64,000 nucleotides of DNA, from NCBI GenBank assembly GCA_003342895.1, contig PTFA01000024.1:149634-213633 (forward strand), written 5' to 3'. The notes beneath the pieces were generated by a model, which ran no database searches, had not been told where the DNA came from, and saw only the letters and a program-made list of their open reading frames with translations. The first letter of the stretch is position 1. The number at the start of each line of letters is the position of its first letter. The stretch is from Casuarius casuarius. Its lineage: Eukaryota; Chordata; Aves; Casuariiformes; Casuariidae. Positions 36,355 to 49,437 of the stretch are shown in pieces. A program made the position numbers and the translations under genes.

Positions 36355-38312
36355 AGTGAAAGGAAACTGTTTCTTGAAATTATTTAGTCTTCTGCACAGT
36401 TTAAATGAAAACTGGATTTTGGGAGCAGGCCTGTTAAATTTTAACCTTTTGTTTAAAAACATACCATTGACAGTTAGTATTGTGCAGTTCATCTGTAAGA
36501 GAAAGATATCTAAGTGCCAGCTGTTCCATACTTCCTCCTTCAGCTGTGTGTTCCTCTAACCAGCCAGTCCCAGCTATAAAATAGATACCTGTGTGTCAAA
36601 GAAAGGAATCTGCCTATGCCTTTCCTTTTTCCAAATGGTTGTTTTTTCTTCTCCCATGGAAGACTTCATTTAATCAGAAAATATATTTTAGCAGAGCAGA
36701 AAGTCTCCATGAAATTGGATTGAATTCAGCAACAATTGCAGCCAAATCAAAGATCTTTATTTTTGCTTAAGCATTTCCAGGAAGTTCAGGTTTCTCAGAG
36801 ACACAGGGGAACTCAGGTATGAGAGAAGGACCCAGTAGTCAGGACACCATGCCAAGTGTGAGACCTGGCTCAAAGCCTTGCTCTGAAGGAGGTAGAAGAG
36901 GAAACTGAGCCTGAGTCTTTCCCATTTCACATGATTTAGTCACTAAGGGGGATAGAGTGAAAATCTGTCTCACACAAAGATGAATGCATTGTTTCCGCCT
37001 ACTGAAAATTCAAAGAAGTGTCAATCTTAGGCTGCCCCAGTGCAAACTTCATGTATATGTTTTGGCTGGGACTTTGAAATAGGAAAAAAAGAACCACAGA
37101 NGACCCCATCACCACTTCCCCATTACTCATACAGCCCTATTTATTCCTCTGACTGCAATAGACTTCTGTGCCATTTCTGTGCCTTGCTGTACTGAATTCC
37201 AGGAGAAAAGACCCAAAGATTTAGACAACAGTGGATTTTCTGTCCCTGCCCTTTGCTTGGCCCTTTTGGGACACCCAAAAGCTACATTTTGGCTGTTACG
37301 GTGAAACCCTTTGCATGGCTGAGTGTTTTGCTTTCTGAGGTAGGCTTGCACCCCTTATGAGTTGGAAGTCCACTGACTCACTAACCCTACCCTACCACCC
37401 TAAACAGTATGGACAGGTTTGTACTTCTGCAGGAATTCAGGAGATTGCTGTACTGTGATCTATATTCTGTCTTCCTCTTACAAGAGAGCTGAAACGTATT
37501 ACTGCCTAAATTTGACTGAGGAAGGGGAGGAGCTTCCTGCCACATTTGGTTCCAGTTACCATTATTGGAATCGCAGGTGCTTGACATCCAAAATCATAAA
37601 TGAACAAAATGGCCCTGCTGGGGTCATGAGATTCACCAATAAGCAAATCAGTATGTTGACTACACTCTACAGTAAAACCATGCTATGTGTTGACAGTGTT
37701 CAGGAATAAAGAGCGAAGAAGCACACATTGTTGTGGGGTTTTTTATTGTTGTTTTTTTATTCTCTTCTGTTCGATTCCTTGGAAAACTATCTTTGTAACA
37801 TTTAAAAGGCACTCGGATAGAAAGACAGCATGCGTTTCCTTATCAGTCAATGTTTTGTTGGATCTGGCAATTCAGCCTCTGGAATAATCCCTTTGCTTCT
37901 TCACTTCTGGCATAGTTGTTAGGAAAAGTGACAGCTTCTCAAAAATTTCTCAATGGTTCAAAATGTGGGGGTTTTTTTGCATGCAACTGTCCAAGTGTCA
38001 ATACTGTAGCCTTGTAAAATAACTTTTGAAAAGAAAAATAGCATTCTCTCTCAATATAATTACTACATTAATATATGATTTTTTTAAAAACATAGTGAAA
38101 TTTTGTGTCACAGAAACATAATATTAGAGAGCAGAATAAGATCTTTTGAACATACATTTCAAAAAAAAAAAAAGTGATAAAACAAGTATTAGGGCACTTT
38201 AGCATCCCTTTAACCAAAAAGAAATGCTGAATTCTGAAAAGCAGTGAATAGACTGAGAGGATTTTGATCTTGGAGGGGTTTGAAAGAAATAAGATAGCTG
38301 TCAAGTGAAAGG

Positions 38313-38327
38313 TTTTTTTTTTTTTTT
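38313..38327. repeat. Poly-T run (T15) followed by CAG
   Basis: The T15-CAG looks like a strong 3' splice site, but the following sequence shows no PTPRR-like coding frame. Confidence 0.85.
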
Positions 38328-40767
38328 CAGACACCTCAGACTTGAAATGGTTAATGGAAAGGGGAATAACTTAGGGAAGTAGGTAGGGAGGTATCAAATC
38401 TTTTTTAATTTTTTCTGCTCTCCCCTGAAAGTGTTTAAGCAATGTTTTGCTCTCCTTCTTTTGAAGGTCAGTCATGTCTGACAATTAGTAATCGAGCTAA
38501 TTCTTATTTGCCTCCTCATCACAATGAAGTGGTAGAAAATACTTTGGATACAATTGTTTGAGTCCAATATATGGTAGAAGCATCATGAAAAGGGTTGTCA
38601 GTAAACATAAAGATTTGTAATAATGTAATATACTGGATAGTGTAGGAAGGTGGTTGACAGCATATGCTGTATTTGTTTACTTAAACAGACTCACATTTTC
38701 AGCCTTATTTAGCTGTTGGGGATAATATTGGAATGTCTACTTTATACAGATTTGGCTAAAGATATACATTTTATTTGGGAATGGTCCTTGCATAATACAC
38801 TGTAGCACAGACTATATAGTCAATGACTATAAATCAAGATTTTTACATTTACAGTGTGCTAAAGTCTGTTTTGTTTGATTTACACAATGTCATTTATTGA
38901 ATATCTTTTTGGTTTTTGACCGTTTTCCTGTTCCTGTCAGCATATGGTGGTGTTTTAGAACAAGAGGTTGTCCTTTTGCTGGGACTAATTGTACTAGTAA
39001 CATTGTTTGCTTTTTTCAAAACACAGTAGCAGAAATAATGGTGATTTCTGTTACAGGCCTGTAGTTCTCTGGCAACATCGATATATTTTTGCAAGTTGTT
39101 GCTAATATGCTTTCTTTCTGCAGCACTTAATGTATTGGCTAATTAAGAACACAGTTCTGGAGGCTAATAATTACAAATAGATATGATATTTCAATTTAAT
39201 GTAATGAAAATGATATGTTATAATAGATTAATTTCAGGTATTCTACTGTGTAGTTTTCTAAACATGCAATATTCTGATCTGACAGGTCATTAAAACACAA
39301 GTCTTTTGGACTAGGGGAAGAATGGTGTAAAATACTGCATTCTTCTATTAGAGTCTGCATTCTTCAGGCAGAATAAATCTGATTTCTCTAGCATTTTAGA
39401 TTCTTTGTCTTGAGGTGATAATGAAAGGTTAGCATGAAATATGTTTTGTCCTCTCCACTTCTCTCAAGGGCTATCTCTGGAATGGTGCTACAGGATGCTG
39501 TGGCTCTGCCTGCTTACCCATAATAAAAATATATACAGGCAATAGAAATCAACTAGCAAATTAAAAATACTCACTCCCTTTCTCCCGCTCTTTTCTGTTT
39601 AGATTACAGGTATGCTAGTTAAAGACCTCTCTCTTCCCTTTGTCCATTGCCTACTGAAACAGAAACTTAAAATTAAGTGTTTCTAGCTCTACCCTGATAG
39701 AAAAACTGATAAAAGTTGGCTGGGGAAAAAAAGGTGGTTATTAGCTATAGGAACTCCTCTTTGACGTGCTGTATACATACTTTTGTGGCTGGAACGAGTC
39801 GCTCTTGGCTGGAATTGAATGAGCAAGGAAACATTAATTGCAAATTTAAAAGACCACCGAGATTATGAAACAGGGAGAAAACTATTGAATGTTGATCGAG
39901 AAAATAAAAAAAAAAAACACCCAAAGGCAACAACTAAACCCTCTAAAAGTAGGTAATATGATGATGATTAAATAGATATTTTGAAATCCATACACTAAAT
40001 CAAAAATTTGATTGTAGCTTTAATTTTTAAATATGCTTCCTAAGAAACTATCTGAAAATGGATATAACCTATAATGAAATAACCATAATGTGAAGCTCTC
40101 AGTAATGAATGAATTAAAAAATGATATGGATGCATTAAGTAGAATAATAAATGTGCCGTACACAACAATAGGACATCCATAAGTCATTTATGATGTCCCT
40201 TCTCATCAGTTCTTGGCTCTTTGAGTCTTAATTGAAAGCCAGAGTGGCTGGATATTAGAAAACCTAAATTTTCTAGTCAGATAGCAGGCAACTTTCATTA
40301 AAACTTTAATTAATTTTAGAATGCTGAGGGCTCGACACATTAAAAATACTTGTGGAGCACTGCTACTTTAGTTGTGGGTTTTTTTAATTTTAATTACTGT
40401 CTTTCTCTGGTGAATGAAATTATTCATATTCTACTTTAACTTGCTTAGTAAGTATGATGAGATACTATTGTGTTCATGAAGTAAAGTGTTGTCCAGCTCA
40501 AATAATTGCAAATGGTAGAGGGATGAAAGAAAGATGGCGATTGTTGTGGTAACTGTGAATGAGCTTTTTCCCACTTTCAAAAGCAGAGATTTAGAGAACA
40601 GCCCATGTTGGGCAGTTCACCCTATATGGTCAAAGTCCTTCATGCCCTTAGAGATGAACAATGTAGAAAATACCTTTTTTCTTTTCACTTTTCTTGTTTA
40701 TAAATGTGTTAATTTAAACTCTGTTTTTATAACCTTAATAGTTTTCTTCCTGGAATCTAATTTTAGT

Positions 40768-40792
40768 AAAAAAAAAAAAAAAAAAAAAAAAA
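40768..40792. repeat. Poly-A run (A25)
   Basis: The longest homopolymer in the window. No AATAAA-type signal is seen in the 40 bases just upstream and no matching target-site duplication was found by eye, so a processed pseudogene is not supported. The short open frame that runs into it ends in a lysine string encoded by the A run and is not a gene. Confidence 0.95.
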
Positions 40793-43700
40793 GGCCAAAC
40801 TAAATCCTTATCAGCACCCTATTGTAAAATGAAGGCACAAAATACATGCTGAAATTAATGTGAAGCTTAAGTTGCAAGTTTACTCTGCCAAAGAGTTACA
40901 TGTCTACACTGAAATGATCACAGTTGCTTCAATAAAATATTTTAGGCAAGTTCTGAATAAATAGTTGGGTTTACATTATTGGTTCTAGAAAGATAAAAGA
41001 TTTTGTCTAAGAATAATATTATTCAGTATGGTATTATTCACACCTTGGAGGTAGAGGTATGTATACTAATAAAAAGTAGAGATAGACAGTTTTTTTATTT
41101 TCAGGTGTCATTTTTATTCCTGTCCAGATGTTAGAGTGGGGCATTTTTTATAATTAATTCTCCATCAATCAAAGTGATGGACTATGTACGTGGGAGAAAG
41201 CTGGGATGTTGTGGATAATGGAAAAAATCCTGATAACATACATTCTGGTGCCATCTGTCATTATGTTATGCATGAGACATAGCAAGGCCATGATGTGGAT
41301 GCAGCAGACAGACTTAGCTCACATCTACAGGGCTTGCTAGCTAAGGCATAGCATGAGTCCACAGAGCTTTAACCGAAAAGTCCCTTGGAGTCCCCAGTGC
41401 CAGGGAATGTGTTGGAGAACATGAGCATCAGCACTGAGTTAATGTATCGTCCTGGCTTTGAGCTATGGTTGTGTAAGGACCGCTTTGATGTCTCTTCGTT
41501 TGTGCATGGTTAAACTGAAATCCAAGGACAACTGAGTGTTAACTGTATTTCTAGGCCGGGGACGTAACTCAGATGTTCCCAACTGTCCTATCCACAGTCG
41601 AATCCTATTTCTCATTCTCATGTTGTTTACCTTTTTCCTCCTGTAATGCTACCAGTTTGGCTGGCGGGCCAGCTGGGATTGTTGAATGGCTGGCAATGTG
41701 TTCTCTTGGCCCATATAACATCCACTTTTGCTTTCTCCAACTGTCTTTCAGTGGACTGAAAAAATGGCTTGGCTTACAGCTGGAGGCTTTCCCAGAGGCT
41801 AGCCAAAATTTTCTTGAGTTCCTTGTTTGACTCATGGGCTGCCAGTTGACCAGTCCGTATCTGTTATATGAACACAGTCTTATAAATTCTTCTCATTAAA
41901 GGTAAGAGACTTTAAATGAAGAATCCATAATGCTTTCGGCAGGCTGTGTAGTCAGCTCTTTTGATCACCGCTGAAGAAATTAAATACTTCAGAAATACAT
42001 ATCTGCTGCTTGAAAAGACTGTTCAGTCACTGTGGCCTCATTAACTTGTGCATTACCAGTCCCAGTGATCCCAGCTGTTGCCAAACATGGCTGTGTGTTT
42101 AGCAAAAGCTGCTAGCTTTTCCTTGTGTCTTAATGTTGTTATAACTCTCTCCATTCACTGCTCTGCTGCTATTGATCTTTGGTCTCTCTTTGGCCATGTT
42201 ATTACTATCATAGTTTCTTCAGGCTTTTATAAAAAGACATGGACTAACATCTTTGGTTCAAGTGTATAGTAATTTGGTTTTCCTACTTTTACACATAAGC
42301 TACATCTTTGCTTTCTTAATTATTCTTCTGCCTGGAGGCTTTACTTACTCTGCCTCTATCTTTGGCTTTCCTTTTCCTTTCGCTGGTCTGTAATTGTGGA
42401 CTTCTGCTTTCAGAATTACTTTGAGGCTGATGCATTGCAAAAATATCTGCATTTTGATATCATCTCAGCTCCCAAGCAACTCTGTAATCACTTACCAGTT
42501 ATGGAGTGGAACACCCATTCCTTGCAGCTATTGAGCTGCACAGGAGACCACTGAATTCAAGACTTCCAGTCAAAAAGTCAGGACAGAGGCAGCCAGAAAA
42601 CAAGATTCATTTTCGCAGAATTTTGAGGTTTGAAAAAGTATTTTAACTGAGAAAAATTGAGCTATTTAGACACTTTAACTGGGAGGTGAGGAGGAAATGA
42701 GAGTTATGCATCCCAGTATGGCCAGGATCCCAATCCTCAGGGCACAGAGCTATAATAGAAGCTCAGGTGCAAGCCCTCCTTTGCCACCTGGTAGGAGCCA
42801 AGACTTGCAGAAAGGAAATTAATTAAACCACCCAAGTTAGGTCATTTGGTGACTTTGTTTCCTCTCTAGGGTAGGCCTGAGATGAGCTCATGCAGGAGGT
42901 GTTTTCTCTTTACTTGAAATTGGTCTTGCCTTTGATATATGGGAACTCCAGAAGGACAGGTCTCTTAGATGCCAAAATGCTTCCCCTACCTCTTTTGAGA
43001 CCAATTATTATTTAACTATTTGGACTGAATGGAATCTGTGGTGTGTGGGGGGGGAAGAAATTGCCTTGAAGTCTAGTCATTCAGTCAATCATGTGGAATG
43101 TGGAAGATGAAACATTAATTCTTTATTCTGAAGCATGCAGATCAGGGACTTGAGTTTAGGCCTCGCATAGCCACTATAAAGCTCTAACCACTGGCTTGTT
43201 GCCTATTCTGAAATAAGGAGATCTCCCTGTGGTCTTTACCAGGTGGCCCTGAGTGAGATTATCAGCAAAAGTTGAGTGTCCTGCAGCACATTATGGCTTG
43301 CTTAGATCCATGAAGACATATTGGGTAAAGTAATATATTATTTCTCTGCAGTACAAGACTCAATTTTGAGAAGGAATTCTGGGGACAGGAGCTGGATGAA
43401 GAAGCTATTCTTTTACAAAGTTGCTGTAAAAGATCAAAAAGCAATGTATGGGCACAAGCCTCAACACAGATTATCCTGATAAGAAGTATACTGAGATTCT
43501 CACAGAACTCCAGGTAGCAGGGATTTCTGCATCATTGTTGGAGAAAAAAGTGAAGAAAATGCTATAAAGTGAAAATACAGACAGTAAAAATACAGACTTC
43601 TGTACAGAAGGATAAGACCATATATAGTCCAGGTGCTTTATCTGGTGAAGTGGGGAGAAAGAAATTGTTTTTCAGAGGTGATACCAGATGGGTTACATAA

Positions 43701-46079
43701 ACTGAAAGGAATGAATCAAACTTTAGTGCAGTGAATCTAACATGCTCTAATAAACTGTTTGGAAAGATCACTTATTTATCCAAAGAAGCTTTTAAAATCC
43801 TCCATATATAATCAAGAGTCATTTAGTCAAAATCAGTAATGTCAACTAGACAATAGTTTCAGCCAAACTTGCACTAAATTGCTTCTGTGTTACTCATTGT
43901 TTCTTGAATTATATTTTCTACTGGGACTTATGCTATTATACTACTGATGTGAAATTTATGAGAATGAGTATTAGATACTTGGTATGTTTTATGTTGCCCA
44001 GTACAAAACCCATGTTTTTCTTCATTTAATCAGGCATGTAACATATTCAGAAGCATTGATTCAGAAGGACATTGCAACAGTTTTTATAAATTCTTCCTTT
44101 TTTATCCTTTTTTTGTTATTGCTAACCATTCAGTGCTTACCATGCAGTATTCTCTATCCATTTTATCCTTCTCTTTTGTCCCTGTAATGACTTTGCTGGA
44201 GTTCTTGCACCTCAAAAATATAATCCGTAGTGTCTAGCCACTACATTTGTCTCACTATCCATCCACTCCCTGCTGATTCTGCTCTTTCATCTACTCCTTC
44301 TCTGACTCTGCTGTCTGCAAGTCATATAAATCCTTAATCCTTTCCTCATCTACCTCTTGTCTTTTCTCTTTTTTAATATGTCTGGGTTTCCTGCTATAAC
44401 AGGGCAAATATTGAATCTGATCCAAAATCCTTAATCATATATTCAAACTTGGGAAAATACTTTAAATAGCACATTCATCTTCCCTGATCATGCCCCCATC
44501 TAACTACTGGAAGTCAAGCTCTGCTTTTCTCTTTGGAGTGCGACATTGTTCTTCTGTGCACTTCTGTCTATGCACGCACCTCTCCTCATACTTCCTCTTT
44601 CTTCTCGTGCTCTGCTACTATCCTCCTTTTTCCATCTCCTCAGTGTTACTTCTTACGCAGACTGCTATGGAGGTCTTGACTTGCTTTTGTTTTCTAGTCA
44701 CCTTCACTGCCTTTTTCTTTCTTTTCTACTTTGTCTTCTGCTCCTTCCTTTAATCTTGTAGGCTGAAACCATTTTATTGATTTATTTTTCTTTTCCATTT
44801 TTATAACTTTCTTAGCCCACACTAGTTCTCTTTTCTTTCCTTGACAGTCTTCCCCTTTGCTGTGCGCGTTCCTTTTTTTGCGCTGACCCCTTTCCGTTAC
44901 CAGCTCTGAGGACATTGTGGAGAAGCAGATATTTTCTTGAATTATAATGTACATCTTCTCTCCATATCTTATGATAATATGACAGGTGTTCTCACCTCTG
45001 CTTTTAGTCAGATGCTTTGGTCTGCCTTTTTAGTTTTATTTTATTCTTGGCAAATAACTGCTGTGCTTCATTGTGGACACTCCTAAACCTGTTTGCTTCT
45101 TCTGTTAAGCTAGGAAAAATGGACTAGAGCAGATTCCTTCTGCTGGTATAGGCTTGCTGTGCTTTTGCAGCCTTCCACAGACTTCTGGATTCCATTTGTT
45201 TCAGGGATTATTGTGAGGCATATAACACCCATGTATGTCAGCATTAAATTTTGTTGGTTTTGATAAAATGTTAAAGAAGATTTTTTTTTTTTTTGCTTAA
45301 AAAGAAGTCTATGCTTACTGCTTCAGTGCTGACTAAAATAGTGTTTGCTGAAAGACAATGAAAAGTAATCTCACTTAAGACTGATTTATCATAAGGTGTG
45401 CATTCCAAGGCCCCTTAGTAGTAGAATAAAAACCACAATCTTTCTTAAATGTGGGCCATTGCATAGATTAAATTTGTACTTTATAGAGTTTTGGAGGAAA
45501 ACATATCTATTGAAAATACATAGAAAAAATACCTAATAACAGTATTGTCCACCAGATGTCACTGTACTCATAGGTGGTAATGAACAATATTCATTCAACT
45601 ATCTAATTGCTTTTATTAAAGACAATTTACACACATTGTGTGTATTTCCCAAGTCTCTTAACCACTGCTTAATAAGATCATGAATAAATGGCAGTTACAT
45701 TACCAGTATTTGAGAGCTGTAATTATGAAAGAAATGACAGGAATTCATTGTTAAATTTCTACATGTCATCTCAGTTTTGGGTACGCTTCCTTCCTTTGTA
45801 GTTAGTTTATCTTTATCATGCCTTGCTTAGTAGACATGACAAATATTAATCTCTTATATTTGAAATTTATAAAAATGTATATATGTGAATATAATTATTC
45901 ATATAAATATTATCCATGTATTCCTATCAACCTATCTATCTATGAAAGACTCTACTAGAATTAACAGTACTAGTAAGTTAAAGGAATGTGGCTTTTGTGG
46001 AGATTTCTGTTAACTTTGGTAGGCATTGGATCAGACTGTATTCATGGTACATGTATTTATGCAGTATATATCATTTCTG

Positions 46080-47130
46080 TCGACGGCCCTCTTAGCTGCC
46101 ATGCAGCATGCTCCAGCCAGATGCCTGGCTGTCAGCCACCCATGCATGTTTATGGACTACAGCAGAGCTGTACAGTATTTCTCTTAAGGTGGGGGCTCAG
46201 GCTACTGCCCGCAAGTTTTGTAGATAACTGCATACCTGACCCACAGCAGAGACTGGGCAGGTCTGCCAGCATGTATGCCCTTAAGCAGTGTTGCTGGGTG
46301 GATATGGTTATCCATAGACAGCACCTGACTCTTTAGCAGTGCCGTGACACAGGCAGGACATCCAGCCCTTCCTTTTGCTGCGGTGACTAAGCTGCCACAA
46401 CAGCAGCTGGGAGCAAGACCTTGGTGTGACAGACATCCCACTCCAGGCACTCACTGTGGCAGACCTGTGGTAGTGGCTATCCCTGGAGAGAGCCTGCATC
46501 AGCCCCAGGCTGGCAAGCAGATGGTCCAAGAACCAAGTCTCAAGTCTGAGACTTCCTTTTGTTTTCTGTGTCGGTGCCCCCACACCCACTTCAGACTGTC
46601 TAATGCCCTGTGAGCAAAGCGGGCCGAGCAACCTGCCATGACATAGCCACGTTGGCAATGTGCAGTCCCGGCAAGCTCTGTGGACCTTCCCTACCTGTGT
46701 GCTGTCGTGTATCTGGCAGCTACTATGCATGGGCAAGGCAAGTGCCGCCTCAGACATGCCTTTTTCCAGCTAACCACAGAGGCTGCCCTGGCCTCCTCCC
46801 CTGTTTCCAAACAGCAGCTAGCACTGCTGACAGCTGGTATGCTTAGATGCACAGACCCGTAGGCAGAGAGTAGCCCTTTGGCTTGGAGCGGTTTCCTTCA
46901 GGGTACAAACCATGTTATGCAAACAGGACCTGGGAAGAAGATAGGAAAAGCCATGAGCCTGGTGCTCTGACTGCTGCCCCAGGTTCTTTTTTCTCTCCTT
47001 TTTGCTCCAAGGAGCTGGTGAATGATGGCAGGATTCAAACAGTGCTTCTTAGGCAGGACTCTGCAGGAAGGGCATGCAATGTTTGTGGTGCTGATGGGTC
47101 AACNGTGTTGTTAGGGCCTGAGGTAGATAC
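46080..47130. other. GC-rich block of unknown origin in intron 2
   Basis: About 1 kb that is clearly richer in GC and CpG than the AT-rich DNA on both sides. It carries several overlapping open frames on both strands; the longest is 149 codons on the minus strand (46,308-46,757), but none resembles a known protein and GC-rich DNA has fewer stops by chance. It could be an old solo LTR or other repeat, an exon of an unannotated non-coding RNA, or a regulatory element. I could not find clear LTR ends, target-site duplications or splice-bounded exons. Confidence 0.5.
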
Positions 47131-48759
47131 TCAGTAGGCCCAAATGTTATGCACTATTGACATACCTAAGCTAATCTAAGATGTCTTGGGAGCTGTAGTG
47201 TAGAGTTAGCTTTGGGCCTGAGGTATTCTTGCAAGAATCCAAAAGAGTGTGAAGTAACTACAGATTTACAGAGCCAGTTCTTACATACCTGCAAAACTAT
47301 ATACACATATGGAAATCAAATATCTAATGGGAATCATTCACTTAAGAGTAGTCCTGTTTTATGAAACTATGCAAGTGCTGAATGTGTATTTGCAAGACTG
47401 CGTCCTATATTTGGTACTGATCAGTTAACCCAAAAGTGTGGATAGAATTACAATGTTTGGAGTTCTGATTGTGACTTTCCAGACTTTTCTATATTTTTCT
47501 ATATTTGGCAATATAAATATTAGTTGATTAGGACATTTTATTTTAATAATGGTCTTATAACCAATCTGTTGTTCTTTAATCATAGTTACAAAGTTTTACA
47601 AGATGCATTGCCTTGAAGAATTCTTTTAATGTGTATGAATTTATTTATGGGCATTTCTGTCACCTTCTGCCCTTTTAAAAATTAAATGGTCGTTAAAAAT
47701 TCTTACTAAAACAAGGTAAATGTTTAATTTCAATTAATAATGCCTTCTGGTAATGATGATAGAGCAAATTATACTGTTTCTGTCATTTTTCAATGTGTGT
47801 GTGACTGCATGTTTTAGAATATGCAAGGCACTTTCCTGTCTGCCAAGCAGTTATGTAAGTTTTCATAATACATATATAGATTGATTCATCAGTGGGAATT
47901 CTGTCTTAATAAGATGACTGGCTTCTGGTGTCTGAGCACTGTAAGCTTGATTAAGTAAAGGGGAATCAGTGGGAGCCAAGGGGGGCAGGAAGGGAGTAGG
48001 AAAGAACAAATTCCTTAACTAATTTAGAGAAATTAAGCCGCTGAGAAAAACAGACAGCCTTATCTTGGTGGGTGTGCTAAGCTTTTACCCTTCTTAAATT
48101 AAGATATCAACAAACACTTTATATTCATTCCTTGAAAATATATCCTGTATTTGTGTTATTTGTTTGTATGTATTTCTAAATGGCATATTGCATGGTAAGT
48201 TAAGTGTTTTCTTTTGACTTTTTGGTGGCAGAATTATCTTTGTCTCCGTAAGGTATATGGATTGTCTCTCCATAACAACTATCAAACAAAATAATATCAA
48301 AAAATGTTTATTGCCATAGTCCAGTAAGCAAGGTATGAAAACTTACTCCAAGTTTTAGTATTATAAAATGTTACCCAGATTTTCAAATCCATAGACAGAA
48401 GTAATTAAGTTTTAAATTTTTTTGTGCTAAATATGCGCATATATTTATTAAGTGTTTTCCATTTATGATATAGCATGATATAAAGAAGCTCTCACGAAGT
48501 TTTAGTGGAAGAAAAAAAGTTTTATGTGCATTTTAGCCAAACAGAGTGAACTAAATTTGTTTAAAGCCCATGAGCTAACTATATATTTAATCCTGTTATT
48601 TTATTTGCAGCTTCCTGGATTATCTCTAGCTCTGTAATCTCATGAAGTGCCATGTTTCTTAAATTGCTTGCGTGTGTTGGGGAAAGATTTTGACTGAAAA
48701 AGGGATAGAGGCAACAAAATTTCATGCACAACTTTCTTAATTTGAAAGTAGGAATGTAC

Positions 48760-48780
48760 ACCAGCTACTGTATAGCTGGT
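48760..48780. repeat. Inverted repeat, 8-bp arms
   Basis: ACCAGCTA and TAGCTGGT flank a five-base loop (CTGTA). Small perfect hairpin in intron 2, no known role. Confidence 0.85.
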
Positions 48781-49404
48781 ATATGAAGTCTGATTATGTA
48801 AGTATTTGTAATTTTTAAATAGCTTTTGTGCTTAAACCTAGAAGGAATGGTAGAAAATATGCAAAGGTATAAGAACCAAGTTGTGATTTATCTCTATTTT
48901 AGCAGTTTTTGCTAATGCTGCAGTAAGGTGTATTTTGACCAGAACTTCACAATATAAAGCTTAAAAAACAAACAGGCAGATATCTCAAAAAAGATGTTTA
49001 CAAATTGCTGTTTTCTGTAATTACTTGAAAATACCTATTATATCTTATGCTTTTCATGAACTAAATTTCAATTTACAGATCCATCTAGCACTACTTATCT
49101 CTGCAACAATGGTGGTTGTGAAATATTACAATAACTGTGCTGACCTTGTATGAAGTGTATATCATATAAACATGGATGATTTTTGTTCATCAGTGGCCTT
49201 TTCTTAATAAAATTTGCTTCCTTAACACTATTTTTAGAGGAGTTAAAATCCTCATACTGTGACTTATTAGAATTGTTTTTACTGACATTGAGTTTAATAT
49301 CTTGTTAAAAACTTTTTTAGGAGAATTTTACAATGGATTTTTAAAGGGAGAAAAAAATATAGGAAGTAGAGGAATTGCTTTAAATAACTATTAACCATGT
49401 ATAT

Positions 49405-49437
49405 TTAGTCAACAATAGTTTACATACTATTGACTAA
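49405..49437. repeat. Imperfect inverted repeat
   Basis: TTAGTCA pairs with TGACTAA and ATAGT with ACTAT, with a three-base bulge on the left arm and a six-base loop. AT-rich intronic sequence. Confidence 0.8.

Noticed and set aside
37761..37790. GTTCGATTCC resembling a tRNA B box
   Set aside because: No A box or cloverleaf can be built upstream; the preceding sequence is a T-rich stretch.
38313..38400. T15-CAG as the acceptor of PTPRR exon 3
   Set aside because: The following codons do not read as the conserved TLQMDVNKL-type segment and no matching donor defines an exon.
40534..40803. 89-codon open frame ending in a run of lysines
   Set aside because: The lysines come from the A25 homopolymer and the rest has no similarity to a known protein.
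46344..46420. KLPQQQLG in a + strand frame, similar to the LLPQQVH segment of the next PTPRR exon
   Set aside because: Only four residues match, and the expected neighbouring residues are absent on both sides.
46308..46757. 149-codon minus-strand open frame in the GC-rich block
   Set aside because: No recognisable domain and competing frames of similar length on the other strand; GC richness explains the lack of stops.
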